Assembly: GCA_013399305.1 (NCBI GenBank)
Contig: VXAI01000038.1
Coordinates: 4,628,118 to 4,692,117 of the forward strand
Length of the DNA stretch: 64,000 bases
Direction: 5' to 3'
From: Rostratula benghalensis
Taxonomy: Eukaryota; Chordata; Aves; Charadriiformes; Rostratulidae
Both the position numbers and the translations under genes were made by a program. Shown here piece after piece: positions 26,851 to 39,373 of this stretch; the first letter of the stretch is position 1, and the number at the start of each line of letters is the position of its first letter. Under the pieces are notes generated by a model. That model searched no databases. It saw nothing but the letters and a program-made list of their open reading frames with translations, and was not told the origin of the DNA.

Positions 26851-29800
26851 GTAAATTCCTGACAGTCTTCTCCCGCAAAACCTATCAAAGTTCTTATCAA
26901 ACTTTGGTCTCTTGTTGACCAAGAACCACTAGCTTTTGCTTATCTTTGTTTTTATCCATTTATAGGAAGATGGGATTCAAGAAGTGGGTTTTACATTTTG
27001 GTATGAGGCCAGAAAAACCTACCTCACTGTGCCCAAAATTTGCAATTTACCCTTTAATAGGCTATGTTTTTCTTTTATGACTCTTCATGTGCTGCTGATA
27101 ATACTGTGGAATTGGGTTGTATGGTGTGGGAAACTTAATTTTGTTATAAAATTGCAAGGTCTTTGGTAAATATGCTAGCTTTCTTAAAGAAATAAAACAG
27201 TGTTTTAGCTATTGTATCTGTGTGTTTTATTATGATTATAAAGGAATTCTCAATGCAGTAAAAAACAGGAAACTTTTGAAGTCTGATGAGAGAAGATGAC
27301 TGCTGCATGACTGGAAACCCTGCCAGCTGATTTTTCTGGTGTTTATGTGCAAAAATTATAAAAAATTGTATGTAAAATATCCTTACATATAAAAAAATGT
27401 ATTTTTAAAAATATTTATTTTGGATGGCAGGTCTTGAAAGTGATCTAAATATAAGTAACATTTGTACTGAGCACGTTCCTGTCAATCTGTGCTACTGAGT
27501 GATGCAGGTACAGACTTTTAGTCACTTTTTTATTTTTGAAGATACATATTTTTCTTTGTAACTGAACAGTGGGCTCCTATTTGCATATATTGACGTATGT
27601 ACTAGCTCTTAGTTGACCATGAAACTGTACTCATGGATACTTTGTTCTGTGCCTGGATGCCAAATTGCTTTTGATTTTAAGGAATTAATAAAAATATATT
27701 TGGTAAATTAGGTCATTATGTTTGTTACAAATGGTGTGGCTGTAATTTTACCAAACATCAAATTATGAAAATGCTGCAATTATTATTTAAGGATGATTTT
27801 CATAGTTTTAATGGCCATATATGAACAGGCATCTTGACATGTTCTCATACTTTAAGGCGTATATTAAAATTACTTGCTTTTACAAGGAGCTCTCTAGCCT
27901 GATGAAAACTTGAGCTTTGGCCTTCTGGGAATGCTGAATCAGACTTCACAACTGGAGCCAGGGTGCTTCATACACACCTCTGTTACAGCTATTTGTGAGC
28001 AAGGCTATCTTTTGACTGCCTTGTAACCAGTAAAATATCAGCCAATCTCTACTGCCATTCCATTTTTCACTTGTTATGGTTTCAATAAGTGTCAATAATA
28101 ATGTCAATAATCAATCTTCCATATTTTTAATCCACCATTTCCATCATAGTTCTGATATACTATTGCCTTGAGGTAGAGTATTGCAAATGTAAATAGCACT
28201 CTCACGTGAATTCTGTACAAGAATCTCACACAGTAGTGTTGCAAATTCAAATTAAGGGCTTGTGATTTAAAAAATTTTATATGTGATCATTTTTACTTTT
28301 AAAAGGCCGTTAGTAAGACTTGTCAACAATTTACTGTGGAGATAGAAAGCAAAAGAATTGAACTCTTGATGTTTGATGATTGTTTCAATTGTTTCTATAT
28401 ACCATATTAGTCAAACAACTTCTATGACACTTGGTCCCTTGCTGAGACAAAGCCCTTACTCAGCCTTTGAAAAACAGTCTCCTTGTAGACAGACAAAGCT
28501 TACAAATACTAGGAGTTCCAATTTTATTCAGACTATTCAGCACATACTCACTCTAGGCTGGTGTGCCTGAAGGCCAGGAGTGTGGTCAAGGTTGGTTGGC
28601 TGACCTTTTGCAGTGGGAGGAAAACAGATGACTTCAAAGTTTCAAAAACTATTTCCTTTAGGATTTTAGCTTTTTACGAGACATTAGAGAATTACATGGA
28701 AACCTTCATGTTTATGGCATTCAGCAGTAAAGCAAAAAAAAGAAGTCATCAAACAAAAGAGGACAAAAAGATATTTTCATGCATACAATGTTCAAACATA
28801 CTTTGTGGTATCTTGACATAATAAACAAATAAATTATATAACAACGATTTATTTCAGTGAGAGCAAGATTGTAGAGCTACTGAAGTTCTTTGAAGGTCCT
28901 ACCAATACATTAAATGTATTCCCTGAAGCAATTTAAAAAAAAAAAACCTCCAATACTGGTTCTGTTTTAAACTCTGTTTTTTGATACAGGGAAAGATCTT
29001 GCTAAATAAATTCCATAAATAACAATAAAATCAAGACATTTAGCTTCATATAAATACTATTTTAGCAAGTTAATGAGAAAGATGTGACTGTCCCTATGTT
29101 CTTGCAGGAAAGAAAACCTGTAGGTACTCTTTAAGTTAATCTCTTGAATCAGTGATAGGACTATCCTTTACAGGAAAAATTACCTGTGCAGAGTTCTGAC
29201 ATGTGTTGTGTTTTTATCAGCACAGATGAAGAGAAGTAGTTACTGAAGTTGCGCCATTCCCTACAGAAGCACATATAGGAACAGTTGTGTTAATTTTGTC
29301 GTCTTTACAGCTGGAACTCAGTAAAGCCAAGTTTGAGTCACAGACTAATTTTTGAAGATGAAAAACTGTTGGGGGCAGCATTTGTGGTTCTGAGAATTCC
29401 TGGTTTTCAAGGGGGAGTAGCAAGACAAGGTATCTATCAGACAGAGACTTTGAAACATAAAATTCATTTGGCATTTTGTCTTGGAAGTAAAGGAAATCAG
29501 CTGTAATATCTCTGTTGGTCAGTATGCTTAATGAAAAGCAAGTCAGCTCAGTATTAAGCATCTAGAGAGATATCCTGTCTTGAGACAAACCAGAGAAGAG
29601 CTGGGCATGTGATGCGGGTTTTGGTTTTTCATGGACTCCACCATGGTAAAAACAATCATTTAATCTGAATATTCTCAGTTGATTTGATAATATATTTATG
29701 AGATAGGAAAAAATACTACTCTGTTTGTATAGAAGTACTCAAGGATCTCATTGGGGGTTAGATAGCTGTATTTCCCTTAAGTAATATGAGTGTAGTAGTT

Positions 29801-30168
29801 TTCTCAACTCAGGTTGCAAACATAAGGCGGAGTTACTGTGGGTCACTGTCTAGCACGGAGGGATCTTAGTCTTGCATTTGGGTAAGATTTGATGACTACA
29901 GTAGTAAGTGTTGCTCTTGACAAGGAGAGATGTGTCTCTTGTTTCTGAGACATAGTACTAGTCTCAGTAGTCTACATGTGGCAACCTGAGTTCTTTAAGG
30001 GAAAACGCCTGCTGTCTAGTGTTTTGTGCTGGTAGTGGTCAGATAGAATCACTCATAGTCTTACTTTTGCTCACAATTCAGGGCATAAACTCACAAGTTT
30101 ACTGATAGAATGTCTATGTAAATGATGCTAAAAAGTAGGCAGTTAGACCCAGTAAAAAGTTACTTTGC

Positions 30169-30189
30169 TAATAATAATAATAATAATAA
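30169..30189. repeat. (TAA)n microsatellite
   Basis: About seven TAA units. In one frame it gives a run of asparagines, which has no coding meaning here. Confidence 0.85.
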
Positions 30190-32070
30190 AGGTGCTCTCT
30201 TATATTGCTGTACCTGTGAAATACAATTCAATGAACCAATGCTGTATTCTAAGCAGCTTTTCTGTCACTGCATTATAAAGAACACTGCACTGTTTTTCGG
30301 GGATGAAATCTGCTGTTGGGAGAACTTTCTTGAAATGGCTAGTGGACTTGTCTTTCCTGCTTGAATATAAGTTTGTTCCTTCTTGGAACAGAAAAGCATC
30401 ACCTTGAATTAAAACTGTAATAATAATATGGCTGTTCTGGAGATTAGAAAAATCTCAAATTATGTAGAAACAATGTCATTTTGCAGCATCACTTGCTCTT
30501 ACTAGGAAAATACCATGGTTTTGAATGCAGCATGTTTTCCTTAAATACAGTGATTTAGACAACCTTAGAGCAGCAGCTTGGTTTGTGTGGTTTTGTTTTT
30601 GTGTTTGTTTTATTTTTTAATCCTTTTTCCCCTTCAGGGATTTGGATGATTGTGGAAAGTATTTTAGCCAGAAGGTAGAGCAAAGCTCACTAGGGAGACT
30701 CCATCTGGGACTGAAAATATAGCGTTGTTGGTTCCACATGTTCATGAGTTAACACATGAGGCTACTTGGCCAGCCAAAAGTGAACTCAGTCTGCTAAAAA
30801 GGAGGTAATACCTTGTTTTAAGTACTATTATTAAGGACCTATCATTCTGTTACGACAAATATATCTCCAAATTTCCTAATTTGCTTATGAATATTGGCTA
30901 TTCCGTGAGTCTCTGACCTTCGAAGAAGTAAGCTCAGCTATCAGCTAAAGCACTATCATCCCTAGTGAGATACTCTGAATACATTGCAAACTGCTGCTAA
31001 AGGAAGGATAAATGTAAGCCTTAAATAATTATGAGGATGATGAGTAGGCAAGACTTTTAGTTAGATATTTCCTATCTAAATTGTTTTTCCAATCATGATA
31101 AAAATATCAAAGTATGCATTAAAAATATCTGAGTAAAATATCAGAATCGGTTGTGCAGAAGAAGATAATTAGCAGATAGTGTGCATCTGTTCTTATAGAC
31201 TCAAAGAAGGACAGATGAGCTGATGTGGAGCTCTGTGTACTTTAACCTGGACTATTTTCAGCCCCCTGGTTATCTCTGTATCTGTCTGCTGCATTGCAGC
31301 TCTCAGCAAAAAGAAGTTTAACAGTAATTTGATGCTCTTTTCCACTGTACATCCTACAGTGTATATAGAATTTTAAAGTTCTGATTTTGCTTGTGATGGA
31401 AATGGCTGATGCCAGTGTAGTTTCCTGGCCAATGTGGACAAAGGAGTTCATGGCACGAAGAGATGCAAAGGCCTAATTGCTCATTAATATCTGACCAAAT
31501 AAATGTTGACAAAAAGCTCTCACAGTTGAAAGGCATTTGTGTAAGAAGAGATGTTCTCATCTAAAGACGTAATTATTGCAACTGGAACACAATGGTCTGA
31601 AAGTGTGTGTACCTCTTTTGACCTGAGTGTTGCTGATTTCTCATAATACCTGTTATTTTTGATGTGGGGTGATACCTAAAGCCTTTAGTAAATGCACTTG
31701 TGTTCCAAATTATTGTATAAGAATAGGAAGATGTCATCAGTGTACTGAGTTTTACCTGCAAAAGCATTCTGCCATTGCTGGTATGATGCAGTGGCTAAAT
31801 GAGGTTTTTCCCATTTAAGTAACTTGTGCACTCTTCTCGAGTGTGGATGTCAAGGTTGTGAGGTCAGACTGCTCTGAACTGCTCTCTTATCAGGCAGTTT
31901 TGGTGCTATGTATTGTATTCAAGGGGCATCCATCTCTTGTGACTGAGTAGTCTTCTAATTTTGGCATCAGTGCCTCAATGTACACAGCATGAAATCTTTC
32001 TTGACTGACTTTCTAAATTGATCGATATAGCCACATTTGACAATACAGCACTGTAATTAAGAAAGAAATT

Positions 32071-32094
32071 AAAAAAAAAAAAACCAAAAAAAAA
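32071..32094 (+). repeat. Interrupted poly(A)
   Basis: Thirteen A residues, CC, then nine A residues. No retrocopy is recognised upstream. Confidence 0.75.
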
Positions 32095-33996
32095 GTTATT
32101 TGTAAACCAAATTTGTCTGTTTTTCAGAATAAATGTAACACTTTACTTAAGCAGTTTTGAATATCATTTAAGTTCTTTTTATTTGTAACTTGGTTTTTGA
32201 TGAGGAAGTTAGCAGGTGTTATTTACTGGGTGTCTGCAGCTCAGTTACATATTGTTGCATTTTAAGTTGTTCAAAGGAGTCCAAAAAGACCTTGGGATCT
32301 AAATGATCCAATAGATATCTTAGAAATTTCTATTTTGTGAGGTTAGATATGCTGGTTTATGAAAGCATGATTGTGCTTCCATAAATCTTGCTAATGGTTG
32401 AATATTTCATCGATAGGACAGGGTTATTGTTCATTCCTCATCCATTTTTTACCAATCTGTGTGCTCTATATGACTTCTCTGAAAATTGATAGTAAAGAAT
32501 GTGTGTGTGTGGGAGTTCTGTGACTTTGAAGGTACTTTAAGAAAGAAAAGGTGGCCTATTGAAGTTGGTGCCTTATGCAGTATCCCTTTTTCTGAACGTG
32601 AAGAAAAGGTGGCATCTTTAAGAAGACTAGCCCAGTCAATTCAAACGTTACGTATGCTTGATGTTGATGATTTGAATTTTCAGGTTGTTAGTATCAATTA
32701 TAAGAAGGTAAAAGATATATAAAATATTTTAAAATTTGGTGGGGTTTTTGGTTTTTTCGACCTGAATTAAAAATACAATTTTTTTGTTTCTCCTTTGGGA
32801 TATGTATAAGGATCACGCAGCGAGTAATGTGAAAAAATGGAGAGCTCTGTGTCAGCAGCACTCTGTCATAATTTGTTTGTAACAAAGAGGAATTTCACTC
32901 CATCCCATCTGGGGTTTTATTGTATACTTAATGCTTCATTGCTGTGCTCTGTACACATAGAGGATGCTGATCTTACCGCAGACCAGGGGTTTTCCTGGCA
33001 TGAGTTTTCCCTCCACCTGTGGCTGTTGTTTTTTGGGTTTTTTTCTCCTGGTCCCAAGTTTACTTTTTAAATTCAGTTTTCATTCTCATTCTTTTCATGT
33101 GGTCAGATTTAATTCTTTCATCTCTTATTTAAGCATTTCCAAAGTAACAGCCTTAGAACTGCAGGTTTTCTGAGAGTATCCATTCTTGCTTTTTAATCTT
33201 CAGTCTACAAATGAGAGGGAAGAGCTAACTTGACCACTGGTTTTGTTTTCTTATGTAAAGACTGGAGTTATCACAGGCTTCTTGAGCAATGGAAAAAGTC
33301 TTGCGTGTATCTGTAAAATTCCACCCATTCTTAAAGCATCTGGATTATTTTTCAAAGCTCTACAAAGTCCACATGCTTGTGAACTCTCAGCCTAACAATT
33401 TGGTAATAAGCCCACAATGTCAGGATGGCAGCCTAGCACCAGCTTAGCAATTGTTATCCATCTGTTGTAAACCAAGTATACTACTCACATGTTCCCATGT
33501 TATTTCTAAACATGATGATTATGTAAATTAGTTGTGATCTCTGTCATAACTCCAGACTTGTTAAATGTCCTGTGAAGTATGGCCATATATTTGACCAAAC
33601 CTGAAACTTGTTCTTGGGTGTTTTCACTTAAGATTTTGAGTCAAGAATCAACAGTGGTATTGTTGGGTTTTAAGCAATTTCTGTTTGTCAGCATTCTTGG
33701 CTTTGAGTGTTCGTGAAATTCGCTCTACTCTGGACTGCTGTTCAGGAGCTAATATATTTCTGTTAACCCTGTTTTGCTTCTGATGCTTTGCTCTGGAAGT
33801 TAGGTTTTTTTCCTTTTGTGTTCTTGTAGTTTCTTCTGGTATTACTTGCTTAATAGGCATCATTATTTTGGGAATCAGGTTTTAGTTATAGCTGGTCCTA
33901 ATATCTCAAAAGAGACTTTCTTGTGATGAAGAAATGGTGATGTTGTGGTTCTGCTTCGCATCAACTATTTCCAGGATTTTTTCAGATGAATTTTAG

Positions 33997-34234
33997 CTAG
34001 GACAAGGGGTAATGGTTTTAAATTGGAAGAAGGGAGATTTAGATTAGATACCAGAAAGAAATTCTTTCCTGCGAGGATGGTGAGACACTAGAAGCTGTGG
34101 ATCCTCGGAAATGTTCAAGGCCAGGTTGGATGGGGCTTTGAGCAACCTGCTGTAGTGGAAGGTGTCCCTGCCCAGGGCAGGGGGGTTGGAACTCAATGAT
34201 CTTTAAGGTCCCTTCCAACTCTAACCATTATATG
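33997..34234 (+). mobile_element. CR1 LINE fragment, 3' end
   Basis: This is a clear CR1 3' region on the + strand: 'aggacaaggggtaatggttt' followed by 'gaagggagatttagattaga', 'aagaaattctttcctgcgag', 'aaatgttcaaggccaggttg', 'gtggaaggtgtccctgccca', 'ggggggttggaactcaatga' and 'ctttaaggtcccttccaact'. It ends near 'ctaaccattatatg', a decayed CR1 terminal repeat. Compared with the usual consensus about 20 bases are missing near 34088 (the 'ggaacaggttgcccagag' part), an internal deletion. It is 5'-truncated and has no coding capacity. It is the best preserved CR1 copy in the window. Confidence 0.95.
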
Positions 34235-37200
34235 TAGGAATGAATCAGAAATGTAGTTTGGATTCTTCATGCCATGTGGTTTTAAATTTGGGAGTCCATC
34301 TTTCGTAACATAGGATTTTTCAAGAAAAATCTCCAACTTCCAGCAGGAAGGCAGAATAATACTTTTTTTTTTCAGATGTGGGTATGCCAGGCTTCTCCCC
34401 TGCCAGTGCATTTGTGTAATGCCTGGAAAGTGGAAAGAGCCTGTCCGTTTTCTGTCTTCAATCTGCTCTCTGTTCCACGCTGTCCTCCTCCTTAGTTATA
34501 CAGATTTTTCTTTCCTGTGATTAATCTTAGTAAGTTTCTCTTATCATAGGGAAAGGTAGTGATGGGTGTCAATGATTTTGTGTTATCAGCACATCCTATC
34601 TAAAAATCTAAACAGATTGTGATAAAAGTAACAAAATGTGGAAGCAGTGTCACATGTGAATAAAATACAGTATTATTCAGTTTTGTACTTTTTAAACAGT
34701 GTGCAGTATCAGTGCAAAATGCTTTTCTTTCTAAAAGTCATAGATCAAAGAGCAGCACTTACTGTTTTGTAACATATGCTTGTGCTTGGCAAAAGTAGTG
34801 GCAGAAAACATGTCAAACGACAGTGCTTAGAGTATTAAAGTTTTAACAAAATGTCAGAGAAAACTGGAAACTGGTTAATCCAGAGAAATCTGTTGTAAAG
34901 ATTGCATTGCAAGGTGGTTTCGGCATGAATTCTAGTGACATATGGGAGCTTAAAATATAATCTAATGATACATCTCTATTGGTGAGATGTTTATGTAACG
35001 TGATTGCAACAGAGATGTATTTTCCTGTTAATTTATTAGGGTAATGGAAGTTGTAGTCTTTGTAGAACAATGCAAAGAGGAAGTTTTACTCAAAAACAAT
35101 CTAGCACTGGAACCAAAACTTTCTTTTTCTTTTGTATACTTACATGAAAAGAGAATCGATGTGTCTAGTTTGGAGTATGCTAGAGCCTGGCAACCTGCTG
35201 TGTGGAAATCTGTGTTGCTGCCATCTTCTGCTGTCATGGATTGCTGCTCCGGGCATTAGCTTGTGTAGCCCAGCAAAGAGACGTGGTAGAAACACAACAG
35301 AGACCATTGAATTTACGTGCCCAAGTGGAAGACAAAACTTCATTCAGAGGAAGCTCTGAGGGACAGAATTTCATATAGGAGTAACCAAGGGAAGGTCTTT
35401 TTCCAATGCAACTGGAATCTTAAAAGCTCTGTCTAGAACACTGAATAGAAATCCTAATTTATGTCAGTGCATTGCAATTTATAAACTAGGGTTTTGATTA
35501 CTGTGCTGCTGTTTTTATAGAAATGCTATTATGTGGAAAAAATGTTTGAGTTGCAGTGAGTCTCTAGCATTCATATTTGTCCTCAGTGTAAGTATTTTTC
35601 TGTGTTATGGAAGGTTTTTAAATTCAGCTGTTCTTTTGATGAATGTGATTTGTAATGTGACAAGCTTAATATATCACTAGTGCCCAAAAAAATTTATCTG
35701 ATTTTGTTAAAATTCCACAGGTGATGCAGTTAGAATACTTTCCAGTATACTTTATCAATGGCTACGCTTACACTGATTAATCAAACACTGGGACAGGAGA
35801 GCAGAAATCTTTTTACCAGATATTTTTCTCAAAAGGTAGCCTCTAGCTAAACATTGTGATGGCAGACCTTTGCTGCTGTCGCTGCCACAGCAAGGCACCA
35901 TCTGTGTGTGATGGTGAGGAGCCATTTTCCAGCAGGTCTCCTGGGTGCCCAGATGTAAAGCTTGGCAGAGGGATGGCATGACTCAGACATGTAGGTGCTC
36001 TCTGGGGAGATGTGAGAGCCGTTTCACTGCACTGTGCTCTCCAGCACTTGGAAAGTGTCAGAGCCCAGGAGAGAAAGTTGCCATCAGTCTTATGTGGTTA
36101 GGACAAGGAGTCAGAAGGACTCGGCTCTTCACAAATGATCAGGCACTCTTATAGCCATCTAAAAGAACATATTCTAGCCTCTTTTTAAAAGTTAGGGTTT
36201 GCATTTGCAATTATTTTAAATACGTGACAGGAGGACTGAGGAAATCCTATCTGATTCATTATATGATGCTATTCATTGCTATAGAAGAATAGCCCTTTTA
36301 AATAAGGATGAAAATTATTACTGCATGTGTATTCAGGCTGTGTTTATTCTGAGTGATTTTCTAGATACTGAGGAAGAAGATGTATGCACCTGAATATTAC
36401 ACTCCTTTTATATATTCATACTTTTCTCTCTTTTTTCCTTTGTGTTCTTTTTTAATAACTAATGGGAGAGAAATCAGTGCCCAGTTTTGTAGATTCTGTA
36501 ATATGAGAGGACAAGGTTTAAGCAAAAGATATTCACATACACAATTACTTTTAGTTATTAAAATATTTTCTGTACCTAAAAGAATGATGTTTATAAGTCA
36601 TTGTTGTCTTGCTTTGTGTGATGGGGAGAAACGTGTAGGAAAAATGCCATATGATTGCCTTATTCTGCGGACTGTGTCATAATGCGAGTGTACAGTACAA
36701 CAACCTAAGGTAACAAAGCTCAACAAGAGGGATCTACTGCTTGGTTTGGGATCCTTCCTCTTATACTCTTCATGTACTTTTGCGAAGAGAGACGTTTGAG
36801 GATATTAGTCCTTTTAATGTTGTTCAGGTACATGCAAGCAGCATATCCCATCTATCTGTCTTTACATCTCTTGAGACCATTAGTGTTTATAGTCTATAGT
36901 CGATATAAAAATGGCATGATTTCACTACAAATTGAAAATACTCTTTCCTGACCATAGTTGGTGTGTGTCTGTATAATATATTTGGACAATTTTTTTCCCT
37001 ATAAGACCAATATTAAAAGAAATTTCATCTTTCAGTTCAGGAGAGTGTCATTTGGCAATCACAACTTGGTGATACTGCAGAATTCTTCTAGATGCTGAAA
37101 GTGGTAACAAAACAGCCTTAGAGAGAAGCATTTGAGTTAGGGCTTAGTTTACTTAAGGATAATGGTCTAGAAGTCAGTCATCTAGCTAAAGGAACTCTAA

Positions 37201-38394
37201 GGCCTCCCTGTGTTGTCAAGGGAAGATTGTATATGCCCCAGAAATAAGGTCATCACACCTTTCTTAATAGGAGATGATACAATTCTGTAGGTTGTTCATT
37301 CTTTCCCCTTTCTGCAGATGGAATCTAGTTGTTGAATCTGAGTCTCAAGATGAGGCGCTTGAAGTTAAGGATGCTAAATTTCTTTCTCTTTACACCCAAC
37401 TGCACTGACAATATCCCCAGAATTCTCAGTAGGTTAATTTTGTGCTTTTGCAGTATCATCATTTAAAGTATATTCCGTGTTGTTTCTTCTACTGGTGAAA
37501 CTGGAGATTTCTAAATCCCCATTTTCAGTGTTTATGGAATGTGTCTTTCATATCAAAACAGCAACTTTACAATCAGGATAATTGACCATGTGTCTTAATG
37601 CTTGTCCATGAGCACTTGTCTTGATATATTTACATTTGAATCCTGAGAGACTTTAATCATGATAGTTTTTCAAAATGAGAATAATTTCAGGTTAGGTATA
37701 GTTATGATTTGAAGGACTGTATTTTTTCAGCCATCTTGTATTGCAGGGGAAAAAACCTTGTGTAAGTACTTGTTTCTCTAGATTCTCTCAGAGAGAACTT
37801 CTGGATTCCTAAATTGTCTTCAGAATGATGGGTTGTCTGGGCTGGAGGAGCTAATACTACACCATTGGAAGCAAGGCTTAGTGTCATTAACATTACGTGC
37901 ACTTTCCTGTTGATGTTTATGTTTAATTTCCAGGCTATATAAACACAGACCATCACTTGACACTGTTTCAAACAGAGCCTTAGCAAGTCACTCCTGTGTG
38001 GTTCATAGGTTAAAAGCCAACCTGGTGGCATCATGCCATGCTAGTATGACTGGTATTGCTTTGGTGAAATCTGTACCTAGTAGATGAAATTGGTAATGAA
38101 ATGTTAATTGACAAGTGAGAACAGTTGTTACAACAAAAAGGAACAGGAAGTGTCAAATATCTCAGGAATGTAACCGACTTCCAAGTGGTGTACACTGGCA
38201 CTAGCCCCTGGAGGCTGTGCCTGGTGAAAGTTTCCATTTAATGAGTGCTGCTGCAAGCTATAAGAGAAGATGCATTTCTATTTATGGATCAGGTCCCTAA
38301 TTTTTGTTACTAAGTTGCAAAGACTTTGTACCTCTCAAAGAAAACTCATTTATGAAAGCTTGTCTCAGTAAGGGTGAGCATCTGGCGTGGGATA

Positions 38395-38500
38395 GCACCA
38401 GACTGGGAAACAGATTTCTGATTCTATATTTACCACTAACATGGTCACTTTTCTGACCTGTGGTGACACCTATCTGTGCTATAGTTTCTTTTTCTACTAT
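38395..38500 (+). mobile_element. Possible MIR/CORE-SINE relic
   Basis: The order 'accagactggg', 'tgattctatatttaccac', 'atggtcac', then 'acctatctgtgctatagttt' resembles a decayed mammalian-wide interspersed repeat (agactg, cggctctgccactta, gtgacc, acctctctgtgcctcagtttc). The match is patchy and from memory. Such relics are rare but present in bird genomes. A profile search would be needed to accept it. Confidence 0.3.
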
Positions 38501-39331
38501 ATTGATGTTCCTCTGGCTAACAAACACACTCTAAGAGTTGAAGCTGTTGTAATGTGGAATGATTTGGTTGTTGGTAGTACAGAGTATTAAGAAGAAGCTG
38601 CTCACAGGAGAAGCAGCATAAGTGAAATGTAATGTAGCTTCTAATAGAGAGTGGTCCTACTGTGGAGTAACTACTGAAGTCCATTGTATTTTCAGGTTAT
38701 CAGCAATAATTGCTATCAGAATTATACCCTTTACATCTAATTGCCTCTTAAAATAAAGCAGTTTTCATAAAGCTTTTTTAATTCTTCCACATAATGTTTT
38801 ACGATTCAGGCACCTATGATTCCCCCAGAGAAAGAACACCATATACAGATTGGCCCCATTAGTGCAAGCTGCATAATAAGAGAATACTATAGCCTGTTAC
38901 ACATTAATTTTCCATTATTTCTTTCTTGCTTTTCCTACAATTTCCAAGCATCAGCCAGTATATGAGAGTACACTAATCTGATTTGTCTCTCCCTGAAGAT
39001 TACTGGCAATATACAGTCTGTCCTGCTTGAACACAACTAACATATTACATTATATTTTTGATACGTTTACTTGAAAAATATTTTTTAAATCCTATAATTG
39101 CTCACTTATAACACTAGGAAAAAAAGAGGAATCCAGTATTATTTAGTGAAGTATTTTCAAAAGAAACTAAATTATTTCAGGTAATCAAGAGATTTTCATT
39201 ATCAACAAGATTTGAAAAATAGAGCAGGTGTCTTGAAATCCAGGGGATTAAATGCACTTCACCTGATTGGATTTATGTAACATATGCATGAATTCCTGAT
39301 TTAGTCCCCTTTCTCTATTTCTTTGACGGTA

Positions 39332-39373
39332 TATTTCTTTTTCTTTTTTATTTCTTTTCTTTTTTTTTTCTTA
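39332..39373 (+). repeat. Pyrimidine (T/C) tract
   Basis: A run of about 40 bases consists almost only of T with spaced C residues. It resembles a splice acceptor tract but no supported exon follows. Confidence 0.75.

Noticed and set aside
29217..29561. A 114-codon minus-strand open frame
   Set aside because: It has no domain, no signal peptide, no splice or promoter context and no recognisable relative. Chance is expected in 64 kb.
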